Source of the DNA: Roseomonas sp. KE0001
GTDB taxonomy: Bacteria; Pseudomonadota; Alphaproteobacteria; Acetobacterales; Acetobacteraceae
Assembly: GCF_016107285.1 (NCBI RefSeq)
Contig: NZ_RCVQ01000012.1
Span: forward strand, 1-64,000
Direction of reading: 5' to 3'
DNA length: 64,000 nucleotides
The notes below the pieces were generated by a model. The model saw only the letters and a program-made list of their open reading frames with translations. It searched no databases and was not told where the DNA came from. Made by a program: the position numbers and the translations under genes. This document shows, in pieces, positions 27,106-38,155 of this stretch; the first letter of the stretch is position 1, and every line of letters begins with the position of its first letter.

Positions 27106-27729
27106 CTATTCCCCGCCGAGCAGGCCGGTGACGACGCCGACCGTGCCGGCGACGATCACGGCGTTGAAGACATAGGCGATGATGCTGTGCAGCGTGGCGA
27201 TGCGGCGGATCGCCGCGGAATGCGTATCCACATCCGTCACGCCGTTCGTCGTGCCGATGCTGAAGGACATGTAGAGGAACTCGGAGAAGGGTGGGTCGTC
27301 CTCACCGCCATGGAAGCGGATGCCGCCGCCGCTGAGCCAGAATTCCCGCGCGTAGTCCTGCGCGAAGAGGGTGTGGACGTAGAACCAGGAAAGCGCCACC
27401 GTCACCATGCCGAAGGCCGGCACGCCGCCGGCGCTTGTCGCCGCGTCGAGCCCGACGCCCGCCACCGAGGTGGCGGCGGCGAACAGGGAGAGCGTCAGCA
27501 CCATGGTGCGCCGCTCGTCCGTCACCTCGGCATGGCGGCGCATCGCCTCGGGCCCGGCCGACCAGAGGCGGCGGAACAGCAGGGCCAGATGCACGGCCAC
27601 CAGCACGCACCAGCCGGCCAGCGCCGCATGCAGCCAGCGCAGGCCATAGGCATAGGCCAGCCCCCCGCCCAGAAGGCCGGCCAGCAGCGACAGCGTGCTG
27701 ATCCTCTGCCGGCCCGGCCAACCGGTCAC
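27106..27729 (-). CDS. DUF1345 family membrane protein
   Basis: A 207-residue inner-membrane protein of the DUF1345 family. It starts at a GTG (27729) with GAGG nine bases upstream. Five hydrophobic segments are visible (about 13-30, 34-52, 76-95, 104-122 and 183-203). The family-typical stretch FSEFLYMSFSIGTTNGVTDVDTHSAAIRRIATLHSIIAYVFNAVI is intact; it resembles an ion-channel pore plus helix, but no function is established. It lies 10 bases after the dehydratase gene on the same strand and is probably co-transcribed. Confidence 0.9.
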   Translation of the reverse strand: MTGWPGRQRISTLSLLAGLLGGGLAYAYGLRWLHAALAGWCVLVAVHLALLFRRLWSAGPEAMRRHAEVTDERRTMVLTLSLFAAATSVAGVGLDAATSAGGVPAFGMVTVALSWFYVHTLFAQDYAREFWLSGGGIRFHGGEDDPPFSEFLYMSFSIGTTNGVTDVDTHSAAIRRIATLHSIIAYVFNAVIVAGTVGVVTGLLGGE

Positions 27730-27739
27730 GCGGCGCGCC

Positions 27740-28723
27740 TCACGCCGTCAGGGCGCGCGCGAAGACCGCCGGATCGACATTGCCCCCGCTCAGCACCACG
27801 CCGACCGTGCGGCCACGCGCCGGGATCCGCCCGGCCAGCACGGCGGCCAGCGCCACGGCGCCGCCCGGCTCCACCACGACCTTGAGCGCCTCGAAGGCGA
27901 AGCGCATGGCGCGGAACACCTCCGCCTCCGACACCGCCACGCCGCCCGTCAGGCGCGCCCGGTTGACCGCGAAGGTCAGCTCGCCCGGCGCCAGGGACAA
28001 CAGCGAATCGCAGAGCAGGGAGCCCTGGCCGTCCGCCGAAAGGCGTTCGCCGGCGGCCAGGGAGCGCCGGGTGTCGTCCCAGCCCTCCGGCTCCACCGCC
28101 CAGACCTGCGTGCCGGGCGAGGCGCCCTCGGCCGCCAGGGCGCAGCCGGCCACCAGTCCGCCGCCGCCGGTGCAGACGGCCAGCGCATCCAGCGTCAGCC
28201 CGGCGGCGCGGGCATCCTCGATCAGCTCCAGCGCCACGCTGCCCTGGCCGGCGATGACATCGGGGTGGTCGAAGGGGGGGACCAGGGTGCGGCCGGTCCG
28301 CCGCGCCAGCTCCAGCGCCAGGGCGTTGCGGTCGGTGCCGGCGCGGTCGAAGAAGGTGATCTCGGCGCCCCAGCGGCGCGTGCTCTCCACCTTGATGGCG
28401 GGCGCGTCCCGCGGCATCGCGATCAGGGCCGAGAGACCCTCGGCCGCCGCCGCGCAGGCCACCGCCTGGCCGTGATTGCCGGAGGAATGCGTGACCACCC
28501 CCGCGGCGCGCTGCTCGGGCGACAGGCGCAGGATGGCGTTCGTGGCGCCGCGGAGCTTGAAGCTGCCGGTGCGCTGCAGCGGCTCCGGCTTCACCAGGAC
28601 AGTCCCGCCGGCCAGCTCGTCCAGCAGCGGGTGCCGCAGCATCGGCGTGCGAAGGAGGCGGCCCCGCAGCCGCGCGGCGGCGGCGAGGACATCGGCATGG
28701 GCGGGCGGCGTCAGGGCGTTCAT
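27740..28723 (-). CDS. PLP-dependent threonine/serine dehydratase family enzyme
   Basis: A 327-residue fold-type II PLP enzyme. The lysine motif TGSFKLRGATN (K56), the asparagine loop HSSGNHGQAVA and the phosphate-binding glycine loop CTGGGGLVAG are complete, and the end VVLSGGNVD is typical. It lacks the C-terminal ACT regulatory domain of biosynthetic IlvA, so a catabolic threonine/serine dehydratase or serine racemase-like role fits best. The ATG at 28723 has GAGG seven bases upstream. It is divergent from the ABC importer and followed by the DUF1345 gene. Confidence 0.88.
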   Translation of the reverse strand: MNALTPPAHADVLAAAARLRGRLLRTPMLRHPLLDELAGGTVLVKPEPLQRTGSFKLRGATNAILRLSPEQRAAGVVTHSSGNHGQAVACAAAAEGLSALIAMPRDAPAIKVESTRRWGAEITFFDRAGTDRNALALELARRTGRTLVPPFDHPDVIAGQGSVALELIEDARAAGLTLDALAVCTGGGGLVAGCALAAEGASPGTQVWAVEPEGWDDTRRSLAAGERLSADGQGSLLCDSLLSLAPGELTFAVNRARLTGGVAVSEAEVFRAMRFAFEALKVVVEPGGAVALAAVLAGRIPARGRTVGVVLSGGNVDPAVFARALTA

Positions 28724-28992
28724 CTCAGGACCTCGGTGCGGGGCGTAGGAACGTAGCCTCGCCTTCCGCACCCGCGCCGGCAAGCCCGCCAGATGGCGCG
28801 GGGACACGCCCCGGCGGCCGACGCCCCTCGGGCGCCCCCTGCCGGCGGGGGCCGGGCGGGAGGTGGGCCCCCGGCGCGTCCACAACCAGGGAACCGTTGC
28901 CATGCGTGCGCGGGGATGCGTAACCTCTCGCCTGCAACGAGTGGCCATAAGGCCCGTGGCGGACATCACCGCCCGTTCAAGGAGGTTACCGA
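28724..28992. promoter_or_regulatory. Divergent intergenic region before the ABC importer
   Basis: A 269-base gap between the dehydratase and the binding-protein gene. It should hold the promoters of both, but no clear -35/-10 pair could be picked out. An ideal ribosome site, AGGAGGTTACCGA, ends directly at the start codon 28993, predicting strong translation of the binding protein. Several GC hairpins are possible in the first half. Confidence 0.4.
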
Positions 28993-30348
28993 ATGGAAGG
29001 CAACGGGATTTCCCGCCGCACGGTGCTGCGCGCCAGTGCGCTCGGCGCGGCGGCGAGCACCCTCCCCCTGGTCAATGTGCATGGACAGAGTTCCGGCGGC
29101 AAACTCGCCCTGGGCCTCTGGGACCATTGGGTGCCAGCTGGCAACGACGCCATGCGCAAGCTCGTCATGGACTGGGGGCAGAAGAACAGGGTCGAGATCC
29201 AGCTCGACTTCATCACCTCGGTCGGCAACAAGAACCTACTGACCATCGCCGCCGAATCCCAGGCGAAGCAGGGCCATGACGTGCTCTCCTTCCCGACCTG
29301 GGAGGTGCACTCCAAGGCCGATCTGCTCGAGCCCATGGACGACATCATGGGCCGCCTGTCCGAGAAGTACGGCGCGCTGAACCCGATCACCGAGTATCTG
29401 GCCAAGGTCGAGGGCAAGTGGCGCGCCGTCCCCGCCATCTCCGGTTCGCAGAACAAGCCGGCCCTCGGCCGCATCGACCTGCTGAAGCAGCATGCCGGCA
29501 TCGACATCCAGGCCATGTATCCGGCCAGCGCGACGGCAAGCCCCGAGGCCGCCAACTGGAACTGGGACACGTTCCTGAAGGCCGCCGAGGGCACGCACAA
29601 GGCGGGGGTTCCCTTCGGCCTGGCGGTCGGGCAGTTCACCGATGCCACCGACTGGATCGGCAGCATGTTCCGCTCCTTCGGCGCCGAACTGGTGAACAGC
29701 AAGGGCGACATCACCGCCAAGTCGGACAATGTCCGAAAGGTTCTGGAATACGCCAAGCAGCTCTGCGCCTTCCTGCCGGGCGATGTCTTCTCCTGGGACG
29801 ATGCCTCCAACAACCGGGCGCTGATCTCCGGCAAGTCGGCGCTGATCTTCAACCCGCCCTCCGCCTGGTCGGTGGCCAAGCGCGACGCGCCGCAGGTGGC
29901 CGAGCATTGCTGGACCTTCCCGGCACCGGCCGGATCGCAGGGGCGCTACACCCCCTACCTGCCCTATTTCTGGGGGGTCTGGAGCTTCAGCCGCAACAAG
30001 GGCGCGGGCAAGGCGCTGATCGAGTATCTGAGCCAGCGCGAGCAGGCCGAGACCATGGTGGCCGCCAGCAACGGCTACGACATCCCGCCCTTCACCAGCA
30101 TGACCGACTTCAAGACCTGGGAGACGGAGGGGCCGCCGGCCGGCGTGGTGTTCAACTACCCGGTCAAGCCACAGCACAACGCGCAGCAGTTCATCGCCTG
30201 CTACCCGGCGCCGCCGGAGATCGCGGTGCAGATGTACAACCAGGGCATCCAGGCCAAGATGATCGCCCGCGTGGTGCAGAACAATGAGGCGCCGGACCGC
30301 GCCATCGCCTGGGCCGAACGCGAGCTGGAGGGCTTCAAGCGGGGCTGA
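28993..30348 (+). CDS. ABC transporter extracellular solute-binding protein (family 1)
   Basis: A 451-residue periplasmic binding protein of a carbohydrate-type importer. The N-terminus has a Tat-type signal (SRRTVLRASALGAAASTLPL, residues 7-26), so it is probably exported folded. FNPPSAWSVAKRDAPQ and LPYFWGVWSFSRNKGAGKALIEYLSQREQAE are typical of family-1 proteins. It is the first gene of the cluster binding protein - permease - permease - ATPase - SDR. A 10-bp hairpin lies after its stop. The ligand is unknown; the downstream dehydrogenases suggest a polyol or sugar acid. Confidence 0.93.
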   Translation: MEGNGISRRTVLRASALGAAASTLPLVNVHGQSSGGKLALGLWDHWVPAGNDAMRKLVMDWGQKNRVEIQLDFITSVGNKNLLTIAAESQAKQGHDVLSFPTWEVHSKADLLEPMDDIMGRLSEKYGALNPITEYLAKVEGKWRAVPAISGSQNKPALGRIDLLKQHAGIDIQAMYPASATASPEAANWNWDTFLKAAEGTHKAGVPFGLAVGQFTDATDWIGSMFRSFGAELVNSKGDITAKSDNVRKVLEYAKQLCAFLPGDVFSWDDASNNRALISGKSALIFNPPSAWSVAKRDAPQVAEHCWTFPAPAGSQGRYTPYLPYFWGVWSFSRNKGAGKALIEYLSQREQAETMVAASNGYDIPPFTSMTDFKTWETEGPPAGVVFNYPVKPQHNAQQFIACYPAPPEIAVQMYNQGIQAKMIARVVQNNEAPDRAIAWAERELEGFKRG

Positions 30349-30371
30349 GGGCCGCCGCCTGAACCATGGCG

Positions 30372-30395
30372 GGCGCGCGGGCCCTCCCGCGCGCC
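30372..30395 (+). terminator. Intercistronic hairpin after the binding-protein gene
   Basis: GGCGCGCGGG and CCCGCGCGCC form a perfect 10-bp stem with a 4-base loop, 24 bases after the binding-protein stop and 36 before the permease start. Such hairpins commonly protect or attenuate the message so that binding protein is made in excess over the membrane components. Confidence 0.6.
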
Positions 30396-30431
30396 TCGCA
30401 TCTCATCGTCCTGACACCGAGGGAATCCGGC

Positions 30432-31373
30432 ATGTCCCAGGGCACGCTTTCCGCCTCCATCGCGCCGGGCAGCACCGCGCCGCCCCGCAACAGCGCGATG
30501 CGCCGCCTGTCGCGGCGCAATTCCACCGTCGCCTTCCTGCTCACCCTGCCGCTGATCCTGCTGATCCTCGGCCTCGTCGTCTATCCCTTCCTCTACGCCA
30601 TCTATCTCTCCATGCTGAACAAGCGCATGACGCGCTTCGTCGGCTGGGAGAACTTCACCTTCCTGTTCGGGCGGGAGACCTTCTGGAACGTCGTGTTCCA
30701 GTCGGTGCTCTTCGCCGTCTCCGCCGTGCTGCTCAAGGCGCTGATCGGCTTCATCCTGGCGCATGTGCTGCACGCCCTGCCCTCCAAGGGCCAGCGCAAG
30801 TGGCGCGGCATGCTGCTGGTGCCCTGGGTCATCCCGCCCGCCATCTCGACGCTGGCCTGGTGGTGGCTGTTCGATCCCTCCTACTCCGCCTTCAACTGGG
30901 CGCTGGCGGGAATCGGCGTCGATCCCGTGCCCTGGCTCGGCGCCACAGGATGGGCGCGCTTCTCGGTGATCCTGGTCAATGTCTGGTACGGTTCGCCCTT
31001 CTTCATGATCATGTATCTGGCGGCGCTGAAGTCCGTGCCCGATCAGCTCTACGAGGCGGCGGCGATCGATGGCGCCACCGGGTGGCAGAAGCTGCGCTTC
31101 GTGACCTTCCCGATGATGCGCAACATCATCTCGATCACCGTGCTGTTCAGCCTGATCGTCACCTTCGCCAATTTCGACATCGTCCGCATCCTGACCAATG
31201 GCGGGCCGCAGGACAGCACGCATGTCTTCGCGACCTATGCCTTCCAGGTCGGCATCCAGTCGGGCGACATCCCGCTCGGCGCCACGGTCAGCCTGTTCAT
31301 GTTTCCCCTGCTGGCGGTCTTCGCCATCCTCACCCTGCGCGGCGTGAACAAGCGGACGAAGGAAATGACCTGA
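30432..31373 (+). CDS. Carbohydrate ABC transporter permease (MalF/UgpA-like)
   Basis: A 313-residue inner-membrane subunit with six predicted spans, the first at about residues 31-55. The coupling-loop motif EAAAIDGATGWQKLRFVTFPMM (about 215-236) contacts the ATPase. The ATG at 30432 has GAGGGA upstream; longer versions would start inside the intercistronic hairpin. It pairs with the second permease, which follows after one base. Confidence 0.93.
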   Translation: MSQGTLSASIAPGSTAPPRNSAMRRLSRRNSTVAFLLTLPLILLILGLVVYPFLYAIYLSMLNKRMTRFVGWENFTFLFGRETFWNVVFQSVLFAVSAVLLKALIGFILAHVLHALPSKGQRKWRGMLLVPWVIPPAISTLAWWWLFDPSYSAFNWALAGIGVDPVPWLGATGWARFSVILVNVWYGSPFFMIMYLAALKSVPDQLYEAAAIDGATGWQKLRFVTFPMMRNIISITVLFSLIVTFANFDIVRILTNGGPQDSTHVFATYAFQVGIQSGDIPLGATVSLFMFPLLAVFAILTLRGVNKRTKEMT

Positions 31374-31374
31374 G

Positions 31375-32268
31375 ATGAGCAGTACCACCGCCGCCTCCTT
31401 CACCCCCGCCGAGACGAGGCATGGCAGCCTGAAGCGTGAGCGCCGCTGGGCGATGATCGGCGCCTATGTCGCGCTGGCGGTCTTCGTCATCTTCTTCATG
31501 ACGCCGCCCTTCCACATGCTGATGACCAGCCTGAAGAGCTCGGGCGAGATCGCCGACCTGTCGGGCAATCCCTGGATCGTCAGCGCGCCGACGCTGCAGA
31601 ACTACTGGGAACTGCTGACCCAGGGGAACTATCTGATCCATTTCAAGAACTCGATCATCGTCACGGTCAGCACCGTGCTGATCAGCATGGTGATCTCGAC
31701 GCTGGCGGCCTTCGCCCTGGCGCGGATGAAGTTCTGGGGCAGCGCGACGCTCGCCACGGGCGTCTTCCTCACCTACCTGGTGCCGGAGACGCTGCTCTTC
31801 ATCCCGATGTTCCAGATCATCGGTGGCCTTGGCCTCTACAACAACCTCTGGGCCATGGTGCTGATCTTCCCGACGCTGACGGTGCCGTTCTGCACCTGGA
31901 TCATGATCGGCTACTTCGCCTCGATCCCGAAGGAGCTGGACGAGGCGGCGCTGATCGACGGTGCCGGCCACCTGCAGATGCTGTGGAAGATCTTCATCCC
32001 CGTCGCCCTGCCGGGCATCCTGGCGGCGATGATCTTCGCCTTCACGGTGTCCTGGGCGGCTTTCATCTATCCGATCGCCTTCCTGGTCAGCTCCGACCAG
32101 ATGGTGCTGACGGTGGGCATCGTCTCCGACCTGATCCGGGCGGACACCTTCCAGTGGGGCAAGATCATGGCGGGCGCCCTGATGGCCGCCTTGCCGCCCC
32201 TGCTCGTCTATGCCTTCCTCATGGACTACTACATCGCGGGCCTGACGGCCGGCGCGACCAAGGGCTGA
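31375..32268 (+). CDS. Carbohydrate ABC transporter permease (MalG/UgpE-like)
   Basis: A 297-residue inner-membrane subunit with six spans (first at about residues 23-45). The ATPase-coupling EAA motif is [28 protein letters not shown] (about 187-214). The start follows the previous stop by one base, showing translational coupling. It forms the heterodimeric channel with the upstream permease. Confidence 0.93.
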   Translation: MSSTTAASFTPAETRHGSLKRERRWAMIGAYVALAVFVIFFMTPPFHMLMTSLKSSGEIADLSGNPWIVSAPTLQNYWELLTQGNYLIHFKNSIIVTVSTVLISMVISTLAAFALARMKFWGSATLATGVFLTYLVPETLLFIPMFQIIGGLGLYNNLWAMVLIFPTLTVPFCTWIMIGYFASIPKELDEAALIDGAGHLQMLWKIFIPVALPGILAAMIFAFTVSWAAFIYPIAFLVSSDQMVLTVGIVSDLIRADTFQWGKIMAGALMAALPPLLVYAFLMDYYIAGLTAGATKG

Positions 32269-32284
32269 GGGGAGAGAACGAAGA

Positions 32285-33381
<1,097 letters not shown>

Positions 33382-33385
<4 letters not shown>

Positions 33386-34131
33386 GCCGCACCGCCTGGG
33401 TCACCGGCGCCGGCTCCGGGATTGGCCGCGCCGTCGCCATCGCGCTGGGCCAGGCGGGCTACCGCCTCGCCCTCACCGGCCGGCGCGAGGCGCCGCTGCG
33501 CGAGACCGCCGGGCTCGCCGGGCAGGAGGCGCTGATCCTGCCCGCCGACCTGACCGACGCGGCGGCGGTCGATGCCGCGGCGCGGCGCGTCGCCGAGGCG
33601 CTCGGTGGCCCCGACCTCCTGGTGAACAACGCCGGCAGCAACGTGCCGCGCCGGCACTGGCACCAGCTCGGCGCCGCCGATGCCGCCCTGCTGGTGAACG
33701 CCAATCTCACCGCGCCCTTCCTCACCAGCATCGCCGTGCTGCCGGCGATGAAGGCGCGCGGCGGCGGGCTGATCGTGCAGATCGCCTCGATGGCCGGCAA
33801 GGGCACCTCCGCCGTCTCCGGCCCGGGCTACATCGCGGCGAAGACGGGCTTCGTCGCGCTCTCCGCCTCGCTGAACGCGGAGAACGGCATCCACAACATC
33901 CGTTCCACCTGCATCTGCCCGGGCGAGGTGGTGACGCCGATCCTGGACAAGCGCCCCGTCCCCGTCTCCGACGAGGAGCGGGCGCGCATGCTGCAGCCGG
34001 AGGATCTGGCGGCGGCGGTACTCTTCGTCGCCAATCTGCCCGAACGCGTCTGCATCAACGAGATGCTGGTGACACCGACCTGGAACCGGTTCCAGGCGGC
34101 CGAGGCGCAGAAGGTCGCGGCGATGCCCTGA
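33382..34131 (+). CDS. SDR-family oxidoreductase
   Basis: A 249-residue classical short-chain dehydrogenase with a GTG start overlapping the ATPase stop (GTGA). The cofactor loop [12 protein letters not shown] (residues 8-19), NNAGSN, the catalytic serine in IVQIASMAG and the YxxxK pair in [11 protein letters not shown] are complete. Co-translation with the importer implies that it oxidises or reduces the imported compound or its product. The substrate cannot be inferred more closely. Confidence 0.92.
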
Positions 34132-34250
34132 CATGCGGGAGGGGAGAAGGAAGGGCGCGGGGCCCCGCTTTCCCCTCCGGTGCCGCTTGTCATCCTGGCC
34201 AGCTGGGGCATGCTGGGGCGCAACAGAAACGCTCCGAGGAACGCTTGCCC

Positions 34251-35345
34251 ATGGATGCCCAGCCCCCCGTCCTGATCGCCGCCGAGACGCTGGAGAAGCT
34301 GGTGACGGACATCTTCGTCGCCGCCGGCGGTTCGGCCGAGGAATCGGCGAACATCGCGCAGCATCTTCTGGGCGCCAACCTTGCCGGGCATGACAGCCAC
34401 GGCGTCGCCCGCGTGCCGCGCTATATCGACTGGTTGCGCAGTGGCGACATGTATTTCGGCCGCACGGTGAAGGTGGTCACGGATGGCGGCGCCTTCGCCC
34501 TGCTGGACGCCGATTACGGCTTCGGCCAGACGGTGGCGCGGCAGGCCACCGAGCTGGGCATCGCCCGCGCCCGGCAGCACGGCGCCGCCGTCATCGCGCT
34601 CCGCAACGCCGGGCATGTCGGCCGCATCGGCCATTATGCCGAGATGGCGCTCGGGGCGGGGCTGGTGTCGGTGCACCTCGTCAATGTCGCCGGCTCCACC
34701 CTGGTCGCGCCCTTCGGCGGCGTGGACCGGCGCTTCTCCACCGCCCCCATCGCCATCGGCGCGCCGGTCGAGGGGCGGCCCGTGGTGCTCGACTTCGCCA
34801 CCTCGCGCGTCGCCGAAGGCAAGGTGCTGGTCGCCTCCAATGGCGGCAAGGAGCTGCCGCCGGACGCGCTGATCGAGCCGGATGGCCGCCTCACCGGCGA
34901 TCCGCACACCCTCTATGGCGACTATCCGCCGGTCGGGCCGCGCAATCCCGCCGGCGGCGCGGGCGCCATCCGCGCCTTCGGCGACCACAAGGGCTCGGGC
35001 CTGGCGCTGATGTGCGAGTTGCTGGCGGGCGCCTTCACCGCCGGCGGCTGCGCCGGCCCGCTGCCGCCCGGCCATCGCGGCCGCATCACCAACGGCATGC
35101 TGTCCATCTACCTTTCCCCGGCGCATTTCGGCACCGAGGCGGAGTTCCAGCGCATGGCGAAGGAGTATGTGGCGTGGGTGGCGGAAAGCCGCCCCGCCAC
35201 GCCGGGGGGGCAGGTGCTGCTGCCGGGTGAGCCGGAGGCTCGCAGCCGCGCCGAACGGCTGGACAAGGGCGTGCCGCTCCAGCCGGACACCTGGACCGGC
35301 ATCCTGCAGACGGCCGCCTCCCTCGGCATCCCCGCCCCCGTCTGA
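34251..35345 (+). CDS. Ldh-family (malate/L-lactate/ureidoglycolate-type) dehydrogenase
   Basis: A 364-residue NAD(P)-dependent oxidoreductase of the MDH2/LDH2-type family, distinct from Rossmann LDH. Family signs are ANLAGHDSHGVARVPRYIDWLRSG (residues about 43-66), ALRNAGHVGRIGHYAE, FATSRVAEGKV and GDHKGSGLALMCELLAGAFT. I chose the ATG at 34251, preceded by GAGGAA nine bases upstream, over a TTG six bases earlier. It lies 119 bases after the SDR gene and probably belongs to the same catabolic unit. Confidence 0.92.
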   Translation: MDAQPPVLIAAETLEKLVTDIFVAAGGSAEESANIAQHLLGANLAGHDSHGVARVPRYIDWLRSGDMYFGRTVKVVTDGGAFALLDADYGFGQTVARQATELGIARARQHGAAVIALRNAGHVGRIGHYAEMALGAGLVSVHLVNVAGSTLVAPFGGVDRRFSTAPIAIGAPVEGRPVVLDFATSRVAEGKVLVASNGGKELPPDALIEPDGRLTGDPHTLYGDYPPVGPRNPAGGAGAIRAFGDHKGSGLALMCELLAGAFTAGGCAGPLPPGHRGRITNGMLSIYLSPAHFGTEAEFQRMAKEYVAWVAESRPATPGGQVLLPGEPEARSRAERLDKGVPLQPDTWTGILQTAASLGIPAPV

Positions 35346-35409
35346 CGGTTCGCGCGCCTGGAGGGAAGGAGCGTCCGGCCGGGTAAGCCTTACCCGGCCC
35401 GCGCTGGCC

Positions 35410-35763
35410 CTAGGACCCGCGCGGCGGCTTGCTGAAAGGGTCGAGGCCCCGCGCCACCGGCGGCTGCCAGGTGCGCGAATCCGGCGTGCGGCCGCTCTGG
35501 GTGGTGCCGATGAAGGAGCCGCCGGTGCCGCCGCTCCAGCCGGTCGATCCCGAATTGCCCGGCGCCGTGGCGTCGCCGCGCCCCTGCGCCGGCGGCGTGG
35601 CGGGGCTGACCTCCTGGCTGGCGCCGCCCGCCTGCCCCCCATCCTGTCCCGCGCCCTGTCCTGCGCCCTGTCCCGCACCCTGTCCCTGGGCCAGCACGGG
35701 AGTCGCCAGGGCGAGGGCCACCGGGAAGGCCAGCACCAGCCGCCGCATCCATCCGCTTCGCAT
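35410..35763 (-). CDS. Secreted Gly/Gln-rich hypothetical protein
   Basis: A 117-residue exported protein. The ATG at 35763 has a perfect AGGAGG eight bases upstream. A signal peptide (MRSGWMRRLVLAFPVALALATPVLA, cut before QGQ) is followed by GQGAGQGAGQGAGQD repeats and a low-complexity Gly/Ser/Pro region ending DPFSKPPRGS. No catalytic motif, cysteine or lipobox is seen. It lies 83 bases downstream of selD on the same strand. Its role is unknown. Confidence 0.65.
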   Translation of the reverse strand: MRSGWMRRLVLAFPVALALATPVLAQGQGAGQGAGQGAGQDGGQAGGASQEVSPATPPAQGRGDATAPGNSGSTGWSGGTGGSFIGTTQSGRTPDSRTWQPPVARGLDPFSKPPRGS

Positions 35764-35846
35764 CGGAGCCTCCTCTTGTTCGGCCGGCCGGGCCAGGGGC
35801 GCCGGGGCCGGGGTTTCGCGCCTCGACCGGGCCGGGCGCGGCGACG

Positions 35847-36893
35847 TCACGCCACCACCACCTGCGGCGGGCCCTCGGCGGCCGTGCCGATCCGCCGGGC
35901 CAGGGGATAGCCTTCAGCGCGGATGCGGGCCAGCACGGACTCGGCGGCCTCCTCGGCGCAGGCGATGAGCAGGCCGCCGGAGGTCTGCGGATCGGTCAGC
36001 AGCAGGCGCTGCCAGTCCGGGCATTCGGGCGGCAGAACCACCTCGGCGCCATAGCTCTGCCAGTTGCGCTGCGAGGCACCCGTGACGAAGCCCTGCCGCG
36101 CTAGGGCGGCGGCCTCGGCCAGCAGGGGCACGGCATCGCGCGCGATCGTCAGCGTCAGGCCCGAGCCCCGCGCCATCTCCAGCGCGTGGCCGAGCAGGCC
36201 GAAGCCGGTCACGTCGGTGACGCCATGCACCGACGGCTCCGTGGCCAGGCTGGCGCCGACCCGGTTGAGCAGGGTGGTGGAGGCAATCATCTCGGCATAG
36301 GCGGCCTCGGGCAGGGCGCCGCGCTTGATCGCCGCCGAATAGATGCCGACCCCGATCCCCTTGGTCAGGATCAGGGCGTCCCCCGCCCTCGCGCCGGTGT
36401 TGCGCCGCACCTGATCCGGCCGCCCGAGGCCGATCACCGCCAGGCCGTAAATCGGCTCCGGCGCGTCGATGGAATGGCCGCCCGCCACCGGAATGCCGGC
36501 CTCCGCGCAGATGGCGGCGCCCCCCGCGAGGATGCGCCGCACCGTCTCCGGGCTCAGCTTGCCCACCGGCATGCCCAGGATCGCCAGCGCCATGATGGGC
36601 CGCCCCCCCATGGCATAGATGTCGGAGATGGCGTTGGTGGCGGCGATGCGGCCGAAGTCGAAGGGATCATCCACCATCGGCATGAAGAAGTCGGTGGTGG
36701 CCATCACGGCGAGATGGTCATCCACCTGCCAGACGGCGGCATCATCGGCCGTCTCGGCGCCGACCAGGAGCTGGCTGAAGGTGCCGGCCGCCGGCATCTC
36801 CGCCAGCAGCTCCCGCAGCACCGCGGGCGCCAGCTTGCAGCCGCAGCCGCCGCCATGCGCCAGTTCCGTCAGCCGCGGTGCCTGATCCTGCAT
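35847..36893 (-). CDS. selD: Selenide, water dikinase (selenophosphate synthetase)
   Basis: Makes monoselenophosphate from selenide and ATP, the selenium donor for selenocysteyl-tRNA. From the ATG at 36893 (GAGG upstream) it has 348 residues. The catalytic segment HGGGCGCK puts cysteine 17 and lysine 20 at the same positions as the essential pair in E. coli SelD, and cysteine is used rather than selenocysteine. [50 protein letters not shown] and DPQTSGGLL complete the AIR-synthase-like fold. It lies about 11 kb from selA/selB/selC. No 2-selenouridine synthase gene is in the window. Confidence 0.95.
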   Translation of the reverse strand: MQDQAPRLTELAHGGGCGCKLAPAVLRELLAEMPAAGTFSQLLVGAETADDAAVWQVDDHLAVMATTDFFMPMVDDPFDFGRIAATNAISDIYAMGGRPIMALAILGMPVGKLSPETVRRILAGGAAICAEAGIPVAGGHSIDAPEPIYGLAVIGLGRPDQVRRNTGARAGDALILTKGIGVGIYSAAIKRGALPEAAYAEMIASTTLLNRVGASLATEPSVHGVTDVTGFGLLGHALEMARGSGLTLTIARDAVPLLAEAAALARQGFVTGASQRNWQSYGAEVVLPPECPDWQRLLLTDPQTSGGLLIACAEEAAESVLARIRAEGYPLARRIGTAAEGPPQVVVA

Positions 36894-37021
36894 CTCGCCT
36901 CGCTCCTCCACCCTCGTTCCCCTGGAAGATGGGTGATCCCGGCCCGGCTGGAAAGTGGGCCGGGCGAGGCGGGCCTCCGCCTCCCCGTCGCAGGGCGATC
37001 GAAGGGCCGCCCGCGCCCGCC

Positions 37022-37894
37022 TCAGCCGGCGAGCGACAGGATCTCCTCCGCCCGCCGCACCACCGGCAGATCCACCATGCGTCCATCGAGCTGGAAGGCC
37101 CCTCGGCCCTCGGCCCGCGCGGCGCGGTCGCCCTCCACCACCCGCCGCGCCCAGTCGATTTCCTGCGGCGTCGGCGCGAAGGCCTCATTCAGCGGCGCCA
37201 CCTGCGAGGGATGCACGATCAGCGCGCCGCGGAAGCCCATGCGCCGGGCCTGGCGCGCCATCTCCGCGAAGGCGTCGAGATCGTCATAGGCGCCGATGCT
37301 GCCGACGAAGCCGAGCGGCAGGATGCCGGCGGCGCGCGCCGCGCAGAGCACGGCGTAGTTCGGCGTGAACAGCGCGTCCGGCCCGGGCACGCCGCCGATC
37401 GCGGCGGAATAGTCCTCCGGCCCCAGCGTCATGGCGGCCACGCGCGGATGCGCGGCGGCGATGGCGGGCAGGCCGAAGATCGCGCCCGGTGTCTCGATCT
37501 GCAGCACCAGGCGGATGCCGCCCGGCGGCAGGCCGCGCTCCGCCTCCAGCTCGGTGACGGCCTCCGCCACCTCGCGCACGAAGCCCGGCTCCTCCACCTT
37601 GGGCAGGACCAGCGCAGCGAGGCCCGGCTGCACGGCCGCCTCCAGATCGGCGCCGATCTGGCGCAGGCTGTGGTTGACCCGCACCATGGCCGCCGTGCCG
37701 TTGCGGGCGATGCCGGCGATGGAGGCCGCCAGGCTGCCACGCGCCGCCGGCTTCTCCGCCGCCGGCACGGCATCCTCCAGATCCAGGATCACGCCGTCCG
37801 CGCCGCGCTCATGGGCGCGGGCGACGAATCGCCCGACATGCGCCGGCACGAAGAGCAGGGAGCGCCAGCGTGGCGGGGGAGCGGTTCGGGTCAT
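37022..37894 (-). CDS. HpcH/HpaI aldolase / citrate lyase beta-like CoA-ester lyase
   Basis: A 290-residue TIM-barrel lyase of the CitE/malyl-CoA lyase group. [34 protein letters not shown] (the N-terminal strand with the metal-binding DLED) and [40 protein letters not shown] (the second metal-binding region) are intact. The C-terminal [16 protein letters not shown] is typical. The family cleaves 3-hydroxyacyl-CoA esters such as malyl-CoA or citramalyl-CoA. It is divergent from the Bug receptor and fits the surrounding carboxylate catabolism; the substrate is unknown. Confidence 0.9.
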   Translation of the reverse strand: MTRTAPPPRWRSLLFVPAHVGRFVARAHERGADGVILDLEDAVPAAEKPAARGSLAASIAGIARNGTAAMVRVNHSLRQIGADLEAAVQPGLAALVLPKVEEPGFVREVAEAVTELEAERGLPPGGIRLVLQIETPGAIFGLPAIAAAHPRVAAMTLGPEDYSAAIGGVPGPDALFTPNYAVLCAARAAGILPLGFVGSIGAYDDLDAFAEMARQARRMGFRGALIVHPSQVAPLNEAFAPTPQEIDWARRVVEGDRAARAEGRGAFQLDGRMVDLPVVRRAEEILSLAG

Positions 37895-38155
37895 CGGATC
37901 TGGTCACCTCTGCGGTCCGGGCGCGGGGCCCCGAGTACGGCGGGCCCAGGGCCGGCGCGGCGGGCGGGGTGCCCGCCGACATCCTGTTCACGGCCGCGAA
38001 GCCTGCCACGACGCGGCGTCAGGGCAAAGGCCGGCGGGGAAGGTCGGGCCGGCCGCCGCAACGGTTTCGAATTGACACAGACATGGGGCGTCAACGACCC
38101 TTCGCGCAAGGCAAGACCCGCGCCGGACGCGGGCGTCCAGGGAGAAAGCCGCACC
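37895..38155. promoter_or_regulatory. Divergent intergenic region between CoA-ester lyase and Bug receptor
   Basis: A 261-base gap that should carry promoters for both directions. It is GC-rich at its lyase end and milder near 38070-38100. No operator dyad stood out. A purine-rich GGAGAAAG site lies ten bases before the receptor start. Confidence 0.3.

Noticed and set aside
30366-30431. ATG at 30366 as start of the first ABC permease
   Set aside because: It lies just before and reads through the 10-bp intercistronic hairpin; the ATG at 30432 has a good ribosome site and gives the usual N-terminal length.
35640-35700. CRISPR-like or minisatellite array in the Gly/Gln-rich secreted protein gene
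   Set aside because: Short repeats simply encode GQGAGQ in a signal-peptide-bearing gene with a perfect ribosome site; there are no spacers.
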